DNA of 12,190 nt from Zymomonas sp. (GTDB lineage Bacteria; Pseudomonadota; Alphaproteobacteria; Sphingomonadales; Sphingomonadaceae): positions 1-12,190 of the forward strand of contig JAIYAJ010000100.1 in assembly GCA_027489105.1 (NCBI GenBank), written 5' to 3'. Under the pieces are notes generated by a model. It was not told where the DNA came from and searched no databases. It worked only from the letters and a program-made list of their open reading frames with translations. A program made the position numbers and the translations under genes. This document shows positions 1-7,225 of the stretch, in pieces (the first letter of the stretch is position 1; each line of letters begins with the position of its first letter).

Positions 1-1614
1 GCGGCATTCGAGCAGGCGGATCACCTCCTGCGACTTGAGCGGCGCCCCCTGCGCAACCAGCGCCGAGCGTGCTTCCTCCACCAGACACTCGAACTGACTG
101 CCGATCTTCTCCATCGCGCCAGGCTCGAGGAGGCGGATGTCGGTCTGCGCGGCGTCGGTCACCAGGTCCGACATCAACATGCCCCAGGCCGAGAAGACGG
201 CGGGCGTAGAGGGAATGATGAGCTCGAAATTCTCGACCTCGCGGGCGATCAGCGGGGCGATCATCGGACCGGCGCCGCCAAAGGCGAGCATCGAGAAGTC
301 GCGCGGGTCCTTTCCGCGCTCGACGGTGATCTCACGGATCGCGCCAGCGGTGCGCGCGATCAGCACGTCGAACACGCCGGCTGCTGCGGCCAGTATGTCC
401 GCGCCCATCGGCGAGGCGACCTTCGCCTCCATGCCCGCACGCGCAGCATCCGCGTCGAGGCGCAGCGCGCCGCCGAGAAAGGCCTCGGGATCGAGGAAGC
501 CGAGGATCAGCGCCGCGTCGGTGGTGGTCGGCTCCGCGCCGCCACGACCATAAGCGATCGGACCGGGGGTCGCGCCCGCGCTGTGCGGACCGACCTGGAG
601 CAGACCTTCGGAGACCCAGGCGATCGAGCCGCCCCCCGCGCCGATGCAGCGAATATCGAAGATCGGGATCTGCGCCGGCAGCTGTTCGAGGCGCGCTTCG
701 TGCATCACCAGCGGCTCGAAATCCTCGATGACCGAGGTGTCGAGGCTGGTGCCGCCATAATCGAGCGTGAGCAGCCGGGTCTTCCCGAGCATCCGCGCAA
801 GGTAGGAGGCACCGATTACGCCGCCGGCCGGACCGGAGAGAACGGTGTAGATCGGCGCGGCCTTGGCGGCCTCGGCCGACATCGCCCCGCCCGCCGAGCG
901 CATGATCAGGAAACGGCCACCGAAGCCCGCATCGCGCAGGGCGGAGTCGAGCCGGTCGACATAGTTGCCGAAGATGGGGTTGATATAGGCGTCGATCACC
1001 GCCGTGGCCGTGCGCTCATATTCCCGATATTCGCGGGTGATGCCGCTCGACGTCGACACGGCGAGCTGCGGAAAATGACGGCGGATCACATCGGCGGCGC
1101 GCGCTTCGTGCTCCGGGTTGCGGTAGCTGTGCAGGAAGGAGACGGCCACGGAGCGGACGCCGTCGTCCGCCAGTGCTCCTGCGGCCTCGACCACGGCGGC
1201 CTCGTCGAGCGCGACGACCTCCTCGCCATGGGCGTTGAGCCGTCCGGGTACGCCGAGGCGGTGACGGCGTGGCACCAGCGGCGCGGGCCGGTCATAGGCA
1301 TAGTCGTACATCGAGTGCGCCGGCACGTCGCCGCGCCCGATCTCGAAGATGTCGCGAAACCCCTCATTGGTGATGATGCCGGTCTCGACGCCGCGGCGCT
1401 CGATGACGGCATTGAGGCCCAGCGTCGTGCCGTGGATGAACAGGTCCGTGTTGGCGAGATCGGCGCCGAGACGGCGCAGAGCCTCCATGACGCCCCGTGC
1501 GGGTTCGTCGGGCGTCGTGGAGGCCTTGGCGATCCTGATGCCGCCGGTCTCCATGTCGAAAAGAATGGAATCGACGAATGTACCGCCAATATCCACGGCT
1601 ATACGATAGCGCAT
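1..1614 (-). CDS. HyuA/N-methylhydantoinase A family protein, C-terminus beyond window
   Basis: An uninterrupted minus-strand frame runs from ATG at 1614 to the window edge (538 codons). The family usually has about 650-700 residues, so the C-terminus is missing. The N-terminus carries the actin-like phosphate-binding motif DIGGTFVD (residues 8-15), then HGTTLGLNAVIERRG near residue 60, and LSGPAGGVIGA and GAGGGSIAW further in. These are hallmarks of the hydantoinase A/5-oxoprolinase/acetone carboxylase subunit superfamily, which are ATP-dependent cytoplasmic enzymes acting on cyclic amides or ketones. A HyuB-type partner would be expected just off the left edge. The substrate cannot be read from sequence. 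Two in-frame ATGs upstream (1647 and 1662) would add 11 or 16 residues. I chose 1614 because the family normally begins a few residues before DIGGT. The ribosome binding site is weak at every option. Confidence 0.87.
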   Translation of the reverse strand, partial: MRYRIAVDIGGTFVDSILFDMETGGIRIAKASTTPDEPARGVMEALRRLGADLANTDLFIHGTTLGLNAVIERRGVETGIITNEGFRDIFEIGRGDVPAHSMYDYAYDRPAPLVPRRHRLGVPGRLNAHGEEVVALDEAAVVEAAGALADDGVRSVAVSFLHSYRNPEHEARAADVIRRHFPQLAVSTSSGITREYREYERTATAVIDAYINPIFGNYVDRLDSALRDAGFGGRFLIMRSAGGAMSAEAAKAAPIYTVLSGPAGGVIGASYLARMLGKTRLLTLDYGGTSLDTSVIEDFEPLVMHEARLEQLPAQIPIFDIRCIGAGGGSIAWVSEGLLQVGPHSAGATPGPIAYGRGGAEPTTTDAALILGFLDPEAFLGGALRLDADAARAGMEAKVASPMGADILAAAAGVFDVLIARTAGAIREITVERGKDPRDFSMLAFGGAGPMIAPLIAREVENFELIIPSTPAVFSAWGMLMSDLVTDAAQTDIRLLEPGAMEKIGSQFECLVEEARSALVAQGAPLKSQEVIRLLECR

Positions 1615-1907
1615 CTTGCCCCGATGTCTTGTTGTGGCCAACGCCATGATGTGACCCGACATGGGGCGGCGGCACAAGCGCCAGCATGGCGAAGATCGTT
1701 GCAGCGATGGCAACAGCATTCGGGTCAGCCCGGCGGGAGGCGAGTCCTAGGGGATTTACATAGGGGCGGCTGCACCCGGTCCGGGTTAGGATCGACAACC
1801 GAGACCGTCGTGCCGCGTGCCGGACTGGGTGTGGCGACCTGTCACGGTAACACGTTATTCACCTGACGGCTCTAGTCGGGCTGAGGATCAAGAAAGGGAA
1901 CAGGCTT
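1615..1907. other. Divergent intergenic region
   Basis: This separates the HyuA-type gene (leftward) from the small lipoprotein gene (rightward). I see no convincing gene, RNA or consensus promoter. The only structure that stands out is the 13-bp palindrome listed separately at 1774-1786. Promoters for both neighbours presumably lie here. Confidence 0.6.
1774..1786. promoter_or_regulatory. Palindrome ACCCGG-T-CCGGGT, possible operator
   Basis: A perfect 6+1+6 inverted repeat lies in the divergent gap, 160 bases upstream of the HyuA-type start and about 120 upstream of the lipoprotein start. It could bind a dimeric regulator, but short GC palindromes occur by chance in this DNA and no promoter is clearly attached. 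Confidence 0.25.
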
Positions 1908-2237
1908 ATGACCATCCGTACTGTCAAGAAGGTCGCCGCTCTCGCGTGCGTCGTCGCCGCTGCCGGTCTGGCCGGCTGCGCATCCGTGCCGAAGCCGGGC
2001 AAGGTTGCCAGCAGCACGCCGCCGCGCCTCGTCGCCAAGGCGGATCAGACGCTCGCCTGGGACGATCCGACGGCCTTCGGTCCGGTTCCCGCCGCTGAAG
2101 CCGCGCGCGGCGCCTCGGTCTGCGGCAGCATCGACACCGACAAGATCAAGTATAAGGCGACCGGCTATCATGCCGGTGCGCTGGATGCCTATGGCAACCC
2201 GTTCCAGGGAGGCGGCTTCTACTGCGTGCCGAAGTAA
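1908..2237 (+). CDS. Small lipoprotein of unknown function
   Basis: This is a 109-residue protein. A basic N-terminus and a hydrophobic stretch (residues 9-23) lead to a lipobox LAGC with acceptor Cys24, a signal-peptidase II site. Ala at +2 argues against retention in the inner membrane. The mature part is about 85 residues with a Pro/Ala-rich linker, then a compact C-terminal region with two cysteines (72 and 106) that could form a disulfide in the periplasm, and a Gly-rich end (FQGGGFYC). An AAAGGGAA Shine-Dalgarno-like stretch precedes the ATG and a strong terminator follows the stop, so it is probably monocistronic. I do not recognise a named family. It is probably an outer-membrane-anchored envelope protein. 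Confidence 0.78.
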   Translation: MTIRTVKKVAALACVVAAAGLAGCASVPKPGKVASSTPPRLVAKADQTLAWDDPTAFGPVPAAEAARGASVCGSIDTDKIKYKATGYHAGALDAYGNPFQGGGFYCVPK

Positions 2238-2255
2238 GTCGACCGACCGACGGAA

Positions 2256-2288
2256 AGAGGGTCCGGCGCGCAAGCGTCCGGGCCCTTT
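2256..2288 (+). terminator. Intrinsic terminator of the small lipoprotein gene
   Basis: An 8-bp stem (2259-2266 with 2278-2285, one G-T pair) is continued by CGC/GCG (2267-2269 with 2274-2276) around a GCAA tetraloop of GNRA type, with T2277 bulged. A-rich sequence precedes it and TTT follows. It lies 19 bases past the stop codon at 2237. Because A and T runs flank both sides, it may also work for leftward transcripts from the minus-strand microprotein. Confidence 0.8.
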
Positions 2289-2336
2289 GCTATGGGTGAC
2301 CGGTCGACGTGACGGTCGCGGCTCAATTGGGGGATG

Positions 2337-2444
2337 TCAGCCTAGCAGCAGATAGACGCTTCCGGTTACCACCAGCGAAAGCGCGCTGCACGTGCAGAGC
2401 AGGCCGAAGCCGCATTGGCAGAAGCTGTGATGTATCCTCTCCAT
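2337..2444 (-). CDS. Cys-rich single-span membrane microprotein (35 aa)
   Basis: A short minus-strand frame runs from ATG 2444 to TGA 2337. It is preceded by a near-consensus Shine-Dalgarno AAGGAGAGG with 4-5 bases before the ATG, one of the best ribosome binding sites in the window. The product starts MERIHHSFCQC. It has two CxC pairs (Cys9/Cys11 and Cys17/Cys19) and then a hydrophobic segment, about residues 20-34, ending LLLG. The layout suggests a tiny membrane protein with a His/Cys-rich face (H5, H6, four Cys) that could bind metal or be redox active; that role is inference. It lies 92 bases downstream of the marR-type gene on the same strand and may be co-transcribed with it. I know no named family. 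The initiation site and hydrophobic profile support it; length and lack of homology data limit confidence. Confidence 0.55.
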   Translation of the reverse strand: MERIHHSFCQCGFGLLCTCSALSLVVTGSVYLLLG

Positions 2445-2536
2445 CGCACCTCTCCTTGAGGTCCCGCCCGTCTTCTTGTTTGAACGGTGCGGAGACAGGC
2501 GCTGAGGATAACATGAGGCGGCTTAAGGAAAAATAA

Positions 2537-2968
2537 TCAATCTTCGTCGATGCAGCGCAGCAATTTGCGGATCGTTGCGTGGAAGCTTGCCTGCTCCTCC
2601 GGGCCGAGGCTGACCAGTATCTTTTTCGACAGCGCCTGCCGGATCGGTTCGGTGACGGCAACTGCGGCCTCGCCCTGCGGAGTGATACTGATCCTCTTCG
2701 CACGGCGATCGGCGGGATCTGGCGTGCGCAAGATCATTCCCTCGCGCTCCAGCCCGTCCAGCGCCTCGGTGACGGTGCGCGGCGCAATTCCGAACCTTTC
2801 GGCAATGTCGATCGCACGCACCGTGCCGCCTTCCTTCTGGATCAGGATCAGCATCTTGGTCCGCGCGAGCGACGCCCCGCGCTCCACCATCGAGCGGTCG
2901 AAGCTCCGCTTCAGGCTGCCGTACAGGCGGCCCAGATCGGTGAGCAGATCTTCCTCGACGGATTTCAT
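2537..2968 (-). CDS. MarR-family transcriptional repressor, divergent from the efflux operon
   Basis: This is a 143-residue winged-helix regulator of the usual MarR size (about 140-160). The DNA-binding core is visible: helix-turn-helix in DIAERFGIAPRTVTEALDGLEREG (residues 54-77), and the wing with the family signature PADRRAKRISIT (residues 85-96). Terminal helices form the dimer interface. The start is ATG 2968, with GAGG six bases upstream. A TTG at 2980 is in frame but has no better ribosome binding site. The gene is transcribed away from emrA/emrB/outer-membrane genes, the classical arrangement of EmrR/MprA-like repressors whose ligand is often a pump substrate. An inverted repeat at 2978-2992 touches its ribosome binding site, suggesting autorepression. 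Family certain; ligand unknown. Confidence 0.92.
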   Translation of the reverse strand: MKSVEEDLLTDLGRLYGSLKRSFDRSMVERGASLARTKMLILIQKEGGTVRAIDIAERFGIAPRTVTEALDGLEREGMILRTPDPADRRAKRISITPQGEAAVAVTEPIRQALSKKILVSLGPEEQASFHATIRKLLRCIDED

Positions 2969-2977
2969 GAGGTACCT

Positions 2978-2992
2978 CAATAAATGGTATTG
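2978..2992. promoter_or_regulatory. Inverted repeat CAATA-N5-TATTG, candidate MarR operator
   Basis: A 15-bp interrupted palindrome lies in the 80-bp gap between the divergent marR-type and emrA starts. It is AT-rich against a GC-rich background. Its left end overlaps the marR Shine-Dalgarno (2975-2978), and it is about 57 bases upstream of the emrA ATG. MarR dimers typically bind 15-20 bp palindromes near the start of their own gene, which fits. Not proven. Confidence 0.5.
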
Positions 2993-2999
2993 CGCTGTT

Positions 3000-3027
3000 T
3001 TGCAACTGCGAGCATAGGCGGAACAAT
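3000..3027 (+). promoter_or_regulatory. Possible promoter of the efflux operon
   Basis: TTGCAA (3000-3005) and AACAAT (3022-3027) are separated by 16 bases. Each matches the vegetative consensus at four of six positions. It lies just downstream of the candidate MarR operator and about 20 bases before the emrA start. TTGCAA is itself palindromic and could equally be the -35 box of the leftward marR promoter. Weak evidence. Confidence 0.3.
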
Positions 3028-3048
3028 CGATAGCATCCGAGTCCCGAC

Positions 3049-4212
3049 ATGAGCGATACGACCGCCGCGCCTCCGTCCGAGTCGCCCGAAACCGCCGATC
3101 CTGCCTCGGCCGCGCGCCGCAAGCTGATTCTTCGGCGGATACTCCTCATCGGCGGTGCCGTGCTTTTGGTCGCGGGCGTCATACTGGGCGCGCGCCATTT
3201 CATCTACGGCCGCTACCAGCAGTCGACCGACGATGCCTTCATCCAGTCGGATGCAATAACGGTCGCCCCCAAGGTGTCGGGCTATGTCGATCGCGTTTTC
3301 GTGACCGACAATCAGGAGGTGAAGGCCGGACAGCCGCTCGTCCAGATCGACCCGCGCGATTACAGCGCGCAAGCGGCGCTGGCCCGTGCTCAGATCGACG
3401 TTGCGGCAGCGAGCGCCGCTGGTGTCGGTGCCCAGATCGAGGAGCAGTTCGCTGCCGTCGATCAGGCGCGCGCGCAATTGCTGTCGGCGCGGGCCGAGGC
3501 CGATCTCGCGGCCCGGGAAGTTACTCGTTACCGGCCGCTGGCCGCCAGCGGTGCCGAAACCCGGGAACGGCTGGCGCAACTCGAAACCCAGGCGGTGCAG
3601 GCGCGGGCCAAGGTCGACGCGGCCCAGGCGTCGCTGACTGCCGCAGAACGGCGCGTGGCCACGCTGCGCGCGCAGCGCCAGCAGGCGCAGGCACAGGGCG
3701 AAGCGGCGCGGGCGCAACTGACGGCAGCGCGGACCGACGTCGAGGCGACCATCCTGCGCGCGCCGGTCGACGGCCGGGTAGGCAACAAGGGTGTCCGACA
3801 GGGCCAGTTCGTGCAGGCCTCGACGCGCCTGATGTCGCTGGTGCCGGCCCGCAGTCTCTATGTCGTCGCCAATTTCAAGGAGACGCAGCTCGGACTGATC
3901 CGTCCGGGCCAGCCGGTGACGGTTGAGGTCGACGCGCTTGACGGGGTAGAGCTGCAGGGCGTGGTCGAGAGCATTGCGCCCGGCACCGGCGCGCAATTCT
4001 CGGTCCTGCCGCCCCAGAATGCGACGGGCAACTTCACCAAGATCGTCCAGCGCATTCCGGTGCGGATCGCGATCAATGCCGGACCGGAGACGCGCGCCCT
4101 GCTCGTTCCCGGCATGTCGGTAGAGGCGAGCGTCGACACGCGCTCGGCGAAGGACGCGATCGACGCCATTCGCGATGAGCAGGAGCGGCGGAACGAGCGC
4201 GCCGGGCGATGA
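3049..4212 (+). CDS. emrA: EmrA-like membrane fusion protein (HlyD family) of a tripartite efflux pump
   Basis: This 387-residue periplasmic adaptor has the family's usual length. A short cytoplasmic N-terminus precedes one transmembrane helix (about residues 28-48). The EmrA signature STDDAFIQSDAITVAPKV follows at 59-76 and begins the lipoyl-like domain. A long Ala/Gln/Arg-rich alpha-hairpin spans about residues 105-235, and the beta-barrel half starts at RAPVDGRVG. The motif GTGAQFSVLPPQNATGNF near residue 310 is diagnostic for EmrA-type proteins. It would bridge the inner-membrane transporter (next gene) to the outer-membrane channel (third gene). It is the first gene of the operon and overlaps the transporter gene by ATGA. 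The ribosome binding site is poor, so the start is less certain than the identity. Confidence 0.93.
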   Translation: MSDTTAAPPSESPETADPASAARRKLILRRILLIGGAVLLVAGVILGARHFIYGRYQQSTDDAFIQSDAITVAPKVSGYVDRVFVTDNQEVKAGQPLVQIDPRDYSAQAALARAQIDVAAASAAGVGAQIEEQFAAVDQARAQLLSARAEADLAAREVTRYRPLAASGAETRERLAQLETQAVQARAKVDAAQASLTAAERRVATLRAQRQQAQAQGEAARAQLTAARTDVEATILRAPVDGRVGNKGVRQGQFVQASTRLMSLVPARSLYVVANFKETQLGLIRPGQPVTVEVDALDGVELQGVVESIAPGTGAQFSVLPPQNATGNFTKIVQRIPVRIAINAGPETRALLVPGMSVEASVDTRSAKDAIDAIRDEQERRNERAGR

Positions 4213-5765
4213 GCGCGGCCATGGCGGACAATGGGGCCGCAGCGCCCGAGCGGGCCGACGTCAGCGCCTGGCTCGCCGTCGCGGCGGGCAGTCTCGGCGC
4301 GCTGATGGCGACGCTCGACATCTCGATCGTCAATTCGTCGCTGCCCACCATCCAGGGCGAGATCGGTGCGACCGGCACCGAAGGAACCTGGATCGCTACC
4401 GCCTATCTGGTGGCCGAGATCATCATCATCCCGCTGTCGGGGTGGTTGGAGCGGCTGTTCGGCCTGCGCAACTTTCTCCTGATCGCCGTTTCGCTCTTCA
4501 CCGCCTTTTCGGTCCTCTGCGGCATTTCGACCAACCTGACGATGATGATCATCGGCCGGGTGGGGCAGGGCTTCACCGGCGGCGCGCTGGTGCCGACCGC
4601 GATGACCATCATCGCCACCCGCCTGCCACGGTCGCAGCAGCCGATCGGCAATGCGATGTTCGGCGTGACGGCGATCATCGGCCCGCTGCTGGGACCGCTG
4701 ATCGGCGGATGGCTGACCGAGAATGTCAGCTGGCATTATGCCTTCTTCATCAACATCCCCGTGGGCATGCTGCTGATCGCACTGCTGCTCAGCACCATGG
4801 CGCATCGCCGGCCCGATTGGGAGGAGCTGTGGGGGGCGGATTGGCGCGGCATCGTCGGCATGGCGCTGGGCCTCGGCGGGCTGACCATCGTGCTGGAAGA
4901 GGGCCAGCGCGAACAATGGTTCCAGAGCAGCGCGATCGTCCAGATGAGCATCGTCACGGCGTTCGGCTTCGGCCTGCTGCTCGCCGGTCAGATCTTCGCC
5001 AAGCGCCCCGTCATCAAGCTGCGGCTGCTGCTAGACCGGCAATTCGGCGCGGTGGCGCTGATGGGGCTGGTGATCGGCATGATGATCTACGGCACCTCCT
5101 ACGTCATTCCGCAATTCCTTGCGGCGATCGCAGGCTATAATGCGTTGCAGTCGGGCAAGATCGTGCTGCTGTCGGGCATACCCAGCATGTTGCTGATGCC
5201 CTTCACCCCGCTGCTGATGCGCTATCTCGACATCCGCATCGCGGTCGCGGTCGGCCTGGCGATCATGGCGGCAAGCTGCATGGTCGATACGGTGCTGACC
5301 TCGCAGTCGGTCGGCCATGATTTCGTGGAATCGCAGCTGCTGCGCGGCGTCGGCGTGATCATGGGCTTCCTGTTCCTCAACCAGGCCGCGATCGCGTCGG
5401 TGCCGGCGCGCGATGCGGGCGATGCGGCCGGCCTGTTCAACGCCGTGCGCAACCTCGGCGGATCGCTGGCGCTTGCCGGGATCGCGACGATCCAGGACCA
5501 GCGCAACTGGTTCCACAGCCGCCGCCTCGAAGAGTCGATGAGCGCCAATTCGGACGCAGTGCAGGCCTATGTCGCCAGCCTTTCGCAGAGCCTGGGCGGG
5601 CAGGAGGCCGGCCTTCGCTCGCTCGCTGGCACGATCCAGCGCGAGGCGCTGGTGATGACGTTCAACGATATCTTCTGGATGCTGGGGGTCGGCATCATCG
5701 CCGTCATCCCGCTCGTCCTGTTCCTGCGTCCGCTGCCGCATGGTCGGCCGGTCGTGATGCATTGA
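4209..5765 (+). CDS. emrB: EmrB/QacA-type drug:H+ antiporter (MFS, DHA2 family)
   Basis: A 518-residue inner-membrane protein with many hydrophobic helices, consistent with the 14-span DHA2 branch of the major facilitator superfamily. Motifs seen: LDISIVNSSLP in the first helix (Asp37, conserved in this branch), GRVGQGFTGGALVPTAM (residues 116-132), and the antiporter motif C region GPLLGPLIGGWLTENVSWHYAFFINIPVG (residues 158-186). It exports hydrophobic compounds using the proton gradient and works with the adaptor encoded upstream. Its ATG overlaps the adaptor stop codon (ATGA at 4209-4212), implying translational coupling. A second in-frame ATG at 4221 is possible but loses the coupling. 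Substrates cannot be predicted. Confidence 0.95.
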   Translation: MSAAMADNGAAAPERADVSAWLAVAAGSLGALMATLDISIVNSSLPTIQGEIGATGTEGTWIATAYLVAEIIIIPLSGWLERLFGLRNFLLIAVSLFTAFSVLCGISTNLTMMIIGRVGQGFTGGALVPTAMTIIATRLPRSQQPIGNAMFGVTAIIGPLLGPLIGGWLTENVSWHYAFFINIPVGMLLIALLLSTMAHRRPDWEELWGADWRGIVGMALGLGGLTIVLEEGQREQWFQSSAIVQMSIVTAFGFGLLLAGQIFAKRPVIKLRLLLDRQFGAVALMGLVIGMMIYGTSYVIPQFLAAIAGYNALQSGKIVLLSGIPSMLLMPFTPLLMRYLDIRIAVAVGLAIMAASCMVDTVLTSQSVGHDFVESQLLRGVGVIMGFLFLNQAAIASVPARDAGDAAGLFNAVRNLGGSLALAGIATIQDQRNWFHSRRLEESMSANSDAVQAYVASLSQSLGGQEAGLRSLAGTIQREALVMTFNDIFWMLGVGIIAVIPLVLFLRPLPHGRPVVMH

Positions 5766-5775
5766 GGTGATCGCG

Positions 5776-7215
5776 ATGCGCACTCTGCTGCTTTCCTTCC
5801 CGCTGGTCGCGCTCGCCGCCTGCACCATGGGGCCGGACTATGCCGGCCCGGCGGGCGCACGGGCGCCGCAGCCGCCGGCGGCCTTCCTGCGCGCTCCGTC
5901 CGAAGCTCGCGCCGAGGCACCCGCTGTTGCCGACTGGTGGACCCAGTTTGGCGACCCGGTGCTCAACGAGCTGGAGGCGAAGGCGCTGGCGGCCAACCCC
6001 AATGTCGCGATCGCTCAGGCCAGTCTGCGCCAGGCGCGGTCGGCGCTGCGCCTCGAAAAGGCCAATGCCGCCCCCAATGCCAATCTTCAGGCGATCTACG
6101 CCCATGCCAGCCTGCCCGGGGTCGATCTCGGCAGTTCGGACGGGTCGGGCGAGGGCAATGCCGATGGCGGCGGCGGAGGCACCGACGCGCTGAACTTCTA
6201 CAATCTCGGCTTCGATGCCAGCTGGGAGGTCGATCTCTGGGGCGGGCGCCGCCGCAGCGTCGAGGCCGCGCGGGCACAGCTCGAAGCGGCCGAGGCCAGC
6301 GTTGCGGATGCGCAGGTCAGCCTGACGGCCGAGGTCGCGCAGGCCTATGCCAATCTCCGCGACCGGCAGCAGCGGATCCGGCTGGGCCAGGACGCGCTCG
6401 CGCGGCAGGGCGACCTTGTGGCTCTGGTCCGCCAGCGCCGCGAACGAGGGGCCGCCTCCGACCTCGATGTCGAGCAGCAGGCCGACCAGCTCGAACAGCT
6501 TCAGGCGTCGCTGCTGCCGCTGCAGGCCGAGCGTGACGCCTATCTCAACGCGCTGGCCGTCCTCATCGGTGAGGCGCCGGGAAGCGTCGACCAGCTTCTG
6601 GCGACACCGGCTGCGATCCCCCTCCCATCCGCCGGAACCGCGATCGGCGATCCCTCCGCCCTGCTCAAGCGCCGGCCCGACGTCCGCGCAGCCGAGCGGC
6701 AATATGCCGCCGCGACTGCCAAGATCGGCGTTGCGGAGGCCGCCCGCTTTCCCAGTGTCAGCTTCGCGGGTGTCCTCGGCATCGGCGGCACCCAGCCGGA
6801 GGACGTCGTCGATCTCGACAAGCTGGCGACGATCGCGCTGCCGCGCCTGTCGTGGAACATCCTCGATTTCGGCCGCAACGCCGCGCGGGTCGAACAGGCC
6901 AAGGGCGGGCAGGACGAGGCGGCGGCGCGCTATCGCGGCGCGGTGCTGAAGGCGCTGCAGGACGGAGAGGACGCGCTGTCCCGCTATGGCGCCAGGCTGC
7001 GCGCCTCGGCCAGCCTGCGACGCTCGCTGGCTTCGGCCCGCCGGGTGGAGGCGCTGTCCCGCCAGCGGTTCGAGGCCGGCACCGGATCGAAGATCGAACT
7101 GCTCCAGGCCGAGCGCAGCCGCCTGTCCGCCGAACAGTCGCTGTCGCAGGCCGATGGCGCGATCTCTGCGGATTTCGCCGGTCTGCAGAAGGCGCTGGGC
7201 CTGGGCTGGCGCTGA
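5776..7215 (+). CDS. NodT/OprM-family outer-membrane efflux lipoprotein
   Basis: This 479-residue outer-membrane factor completes the pump. The signal peptide ends in the lipobox LAAC (Cys16), followed by MGPDYAGP, the typical start of NodT-type channels. Two homologous halves are visible: ADWWTQFGDPVLNELEAKALAANP, FDASWEVDLWGGRRRSVEAARAQ, and later LLKRRPDVRAAERQYAAATAKIGVAEAARFPSVSF and LSWNILDFGRNAARVEQAK. These are characteristic coiled-coil and beta-barrel segments of the TolC-like family. The start is ATG 5776: GAGGTGA (5764-5770) lies five bases upstream, whereas the in-frame GTG at 5767 falls inside that site. It starts ten bases after the transporter stop, so it is the third gene of the same operon. 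Confidence 0.94.
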   Translation: MRTLLLSFPLVALAACTMGPDYAGPAGARAPQPPAAFLRAPSEARAEAPAVADWWTQFGDPVLNELEAKALAANPNVAIAQASLRQARSALRLEKANAAPNANLQAIYAHASLPGVDLGSSDGSGEGNADGGGGGTDALNFYNLGFDASWEVDLWGGRRRSVEAARAQLEAAEASVADAQVSLTAEVAQAYANLRDRQQRIRLGQDALARQGDLVALVRQRRERGAASDLDVEQQADQLEQLQASLLPLQAERDAYLNALAVLIGEAPGSVDQLLATPAAIPLPSAGTAIGDPSALLKRRPDVRAAERQYAAATAKIGVAEAARFPSVSFAGVLGIGGTQPEDVVDLDKLATIALPRLSWNILDFGRNAARVEQAKGGQDEAAARYRGAVLKALQDGEDALSRYGARLRASASLRRSLASARRVEALSRQRFEAGTGSKIELLQAERSRLSAEQSLSQADGAISADFAGLQKALGLGWR

Positions 7216-7225
7216 AGGCTCAGCG
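7210..7225. terminator. Hairpin spanning the converging stop codons
   Basis: CGCTGA-AGGC-TCAGCG is a 6-bp stem with a 4-base loop. The two arms contain the TGA stop of the outer-membrane protein gene and, on the other strand, the TGA stop of the hydrolase gene. There is no T run on either side, so it is a poor intrinsic terminator by itself. It may act weakly in both directions. Confidence 0.3.

Noticed and set aside
583..1866. Long plus-strand open frame (427 codons)
   Set aside because: It is antisense to the HyuA-family gene, whose protein has clear family motifs throughout. Long antisense frames are common in GC-rich DNA, and this translation is Arg/Gly/Asp-rich without any fold.
2969..2980. 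TTG start four codons upstream for the MarR protein
   Set aside because: ATG 2968 has GAGG at proper distance; the TTG overlaps that site.
2977..4916. Two long minus-strand open frames opposite emrA and emrB
   Set aside because: Arg/His/Gln-rich translations without motifs, fully covered by confidently identified plus-strand genes.
5767..5775. GTG start three codons upstream for the outer-membrane lipoprotein
   Set aside because: It lies within the GAGGTGA ribosome binding site serving ATG 5776.
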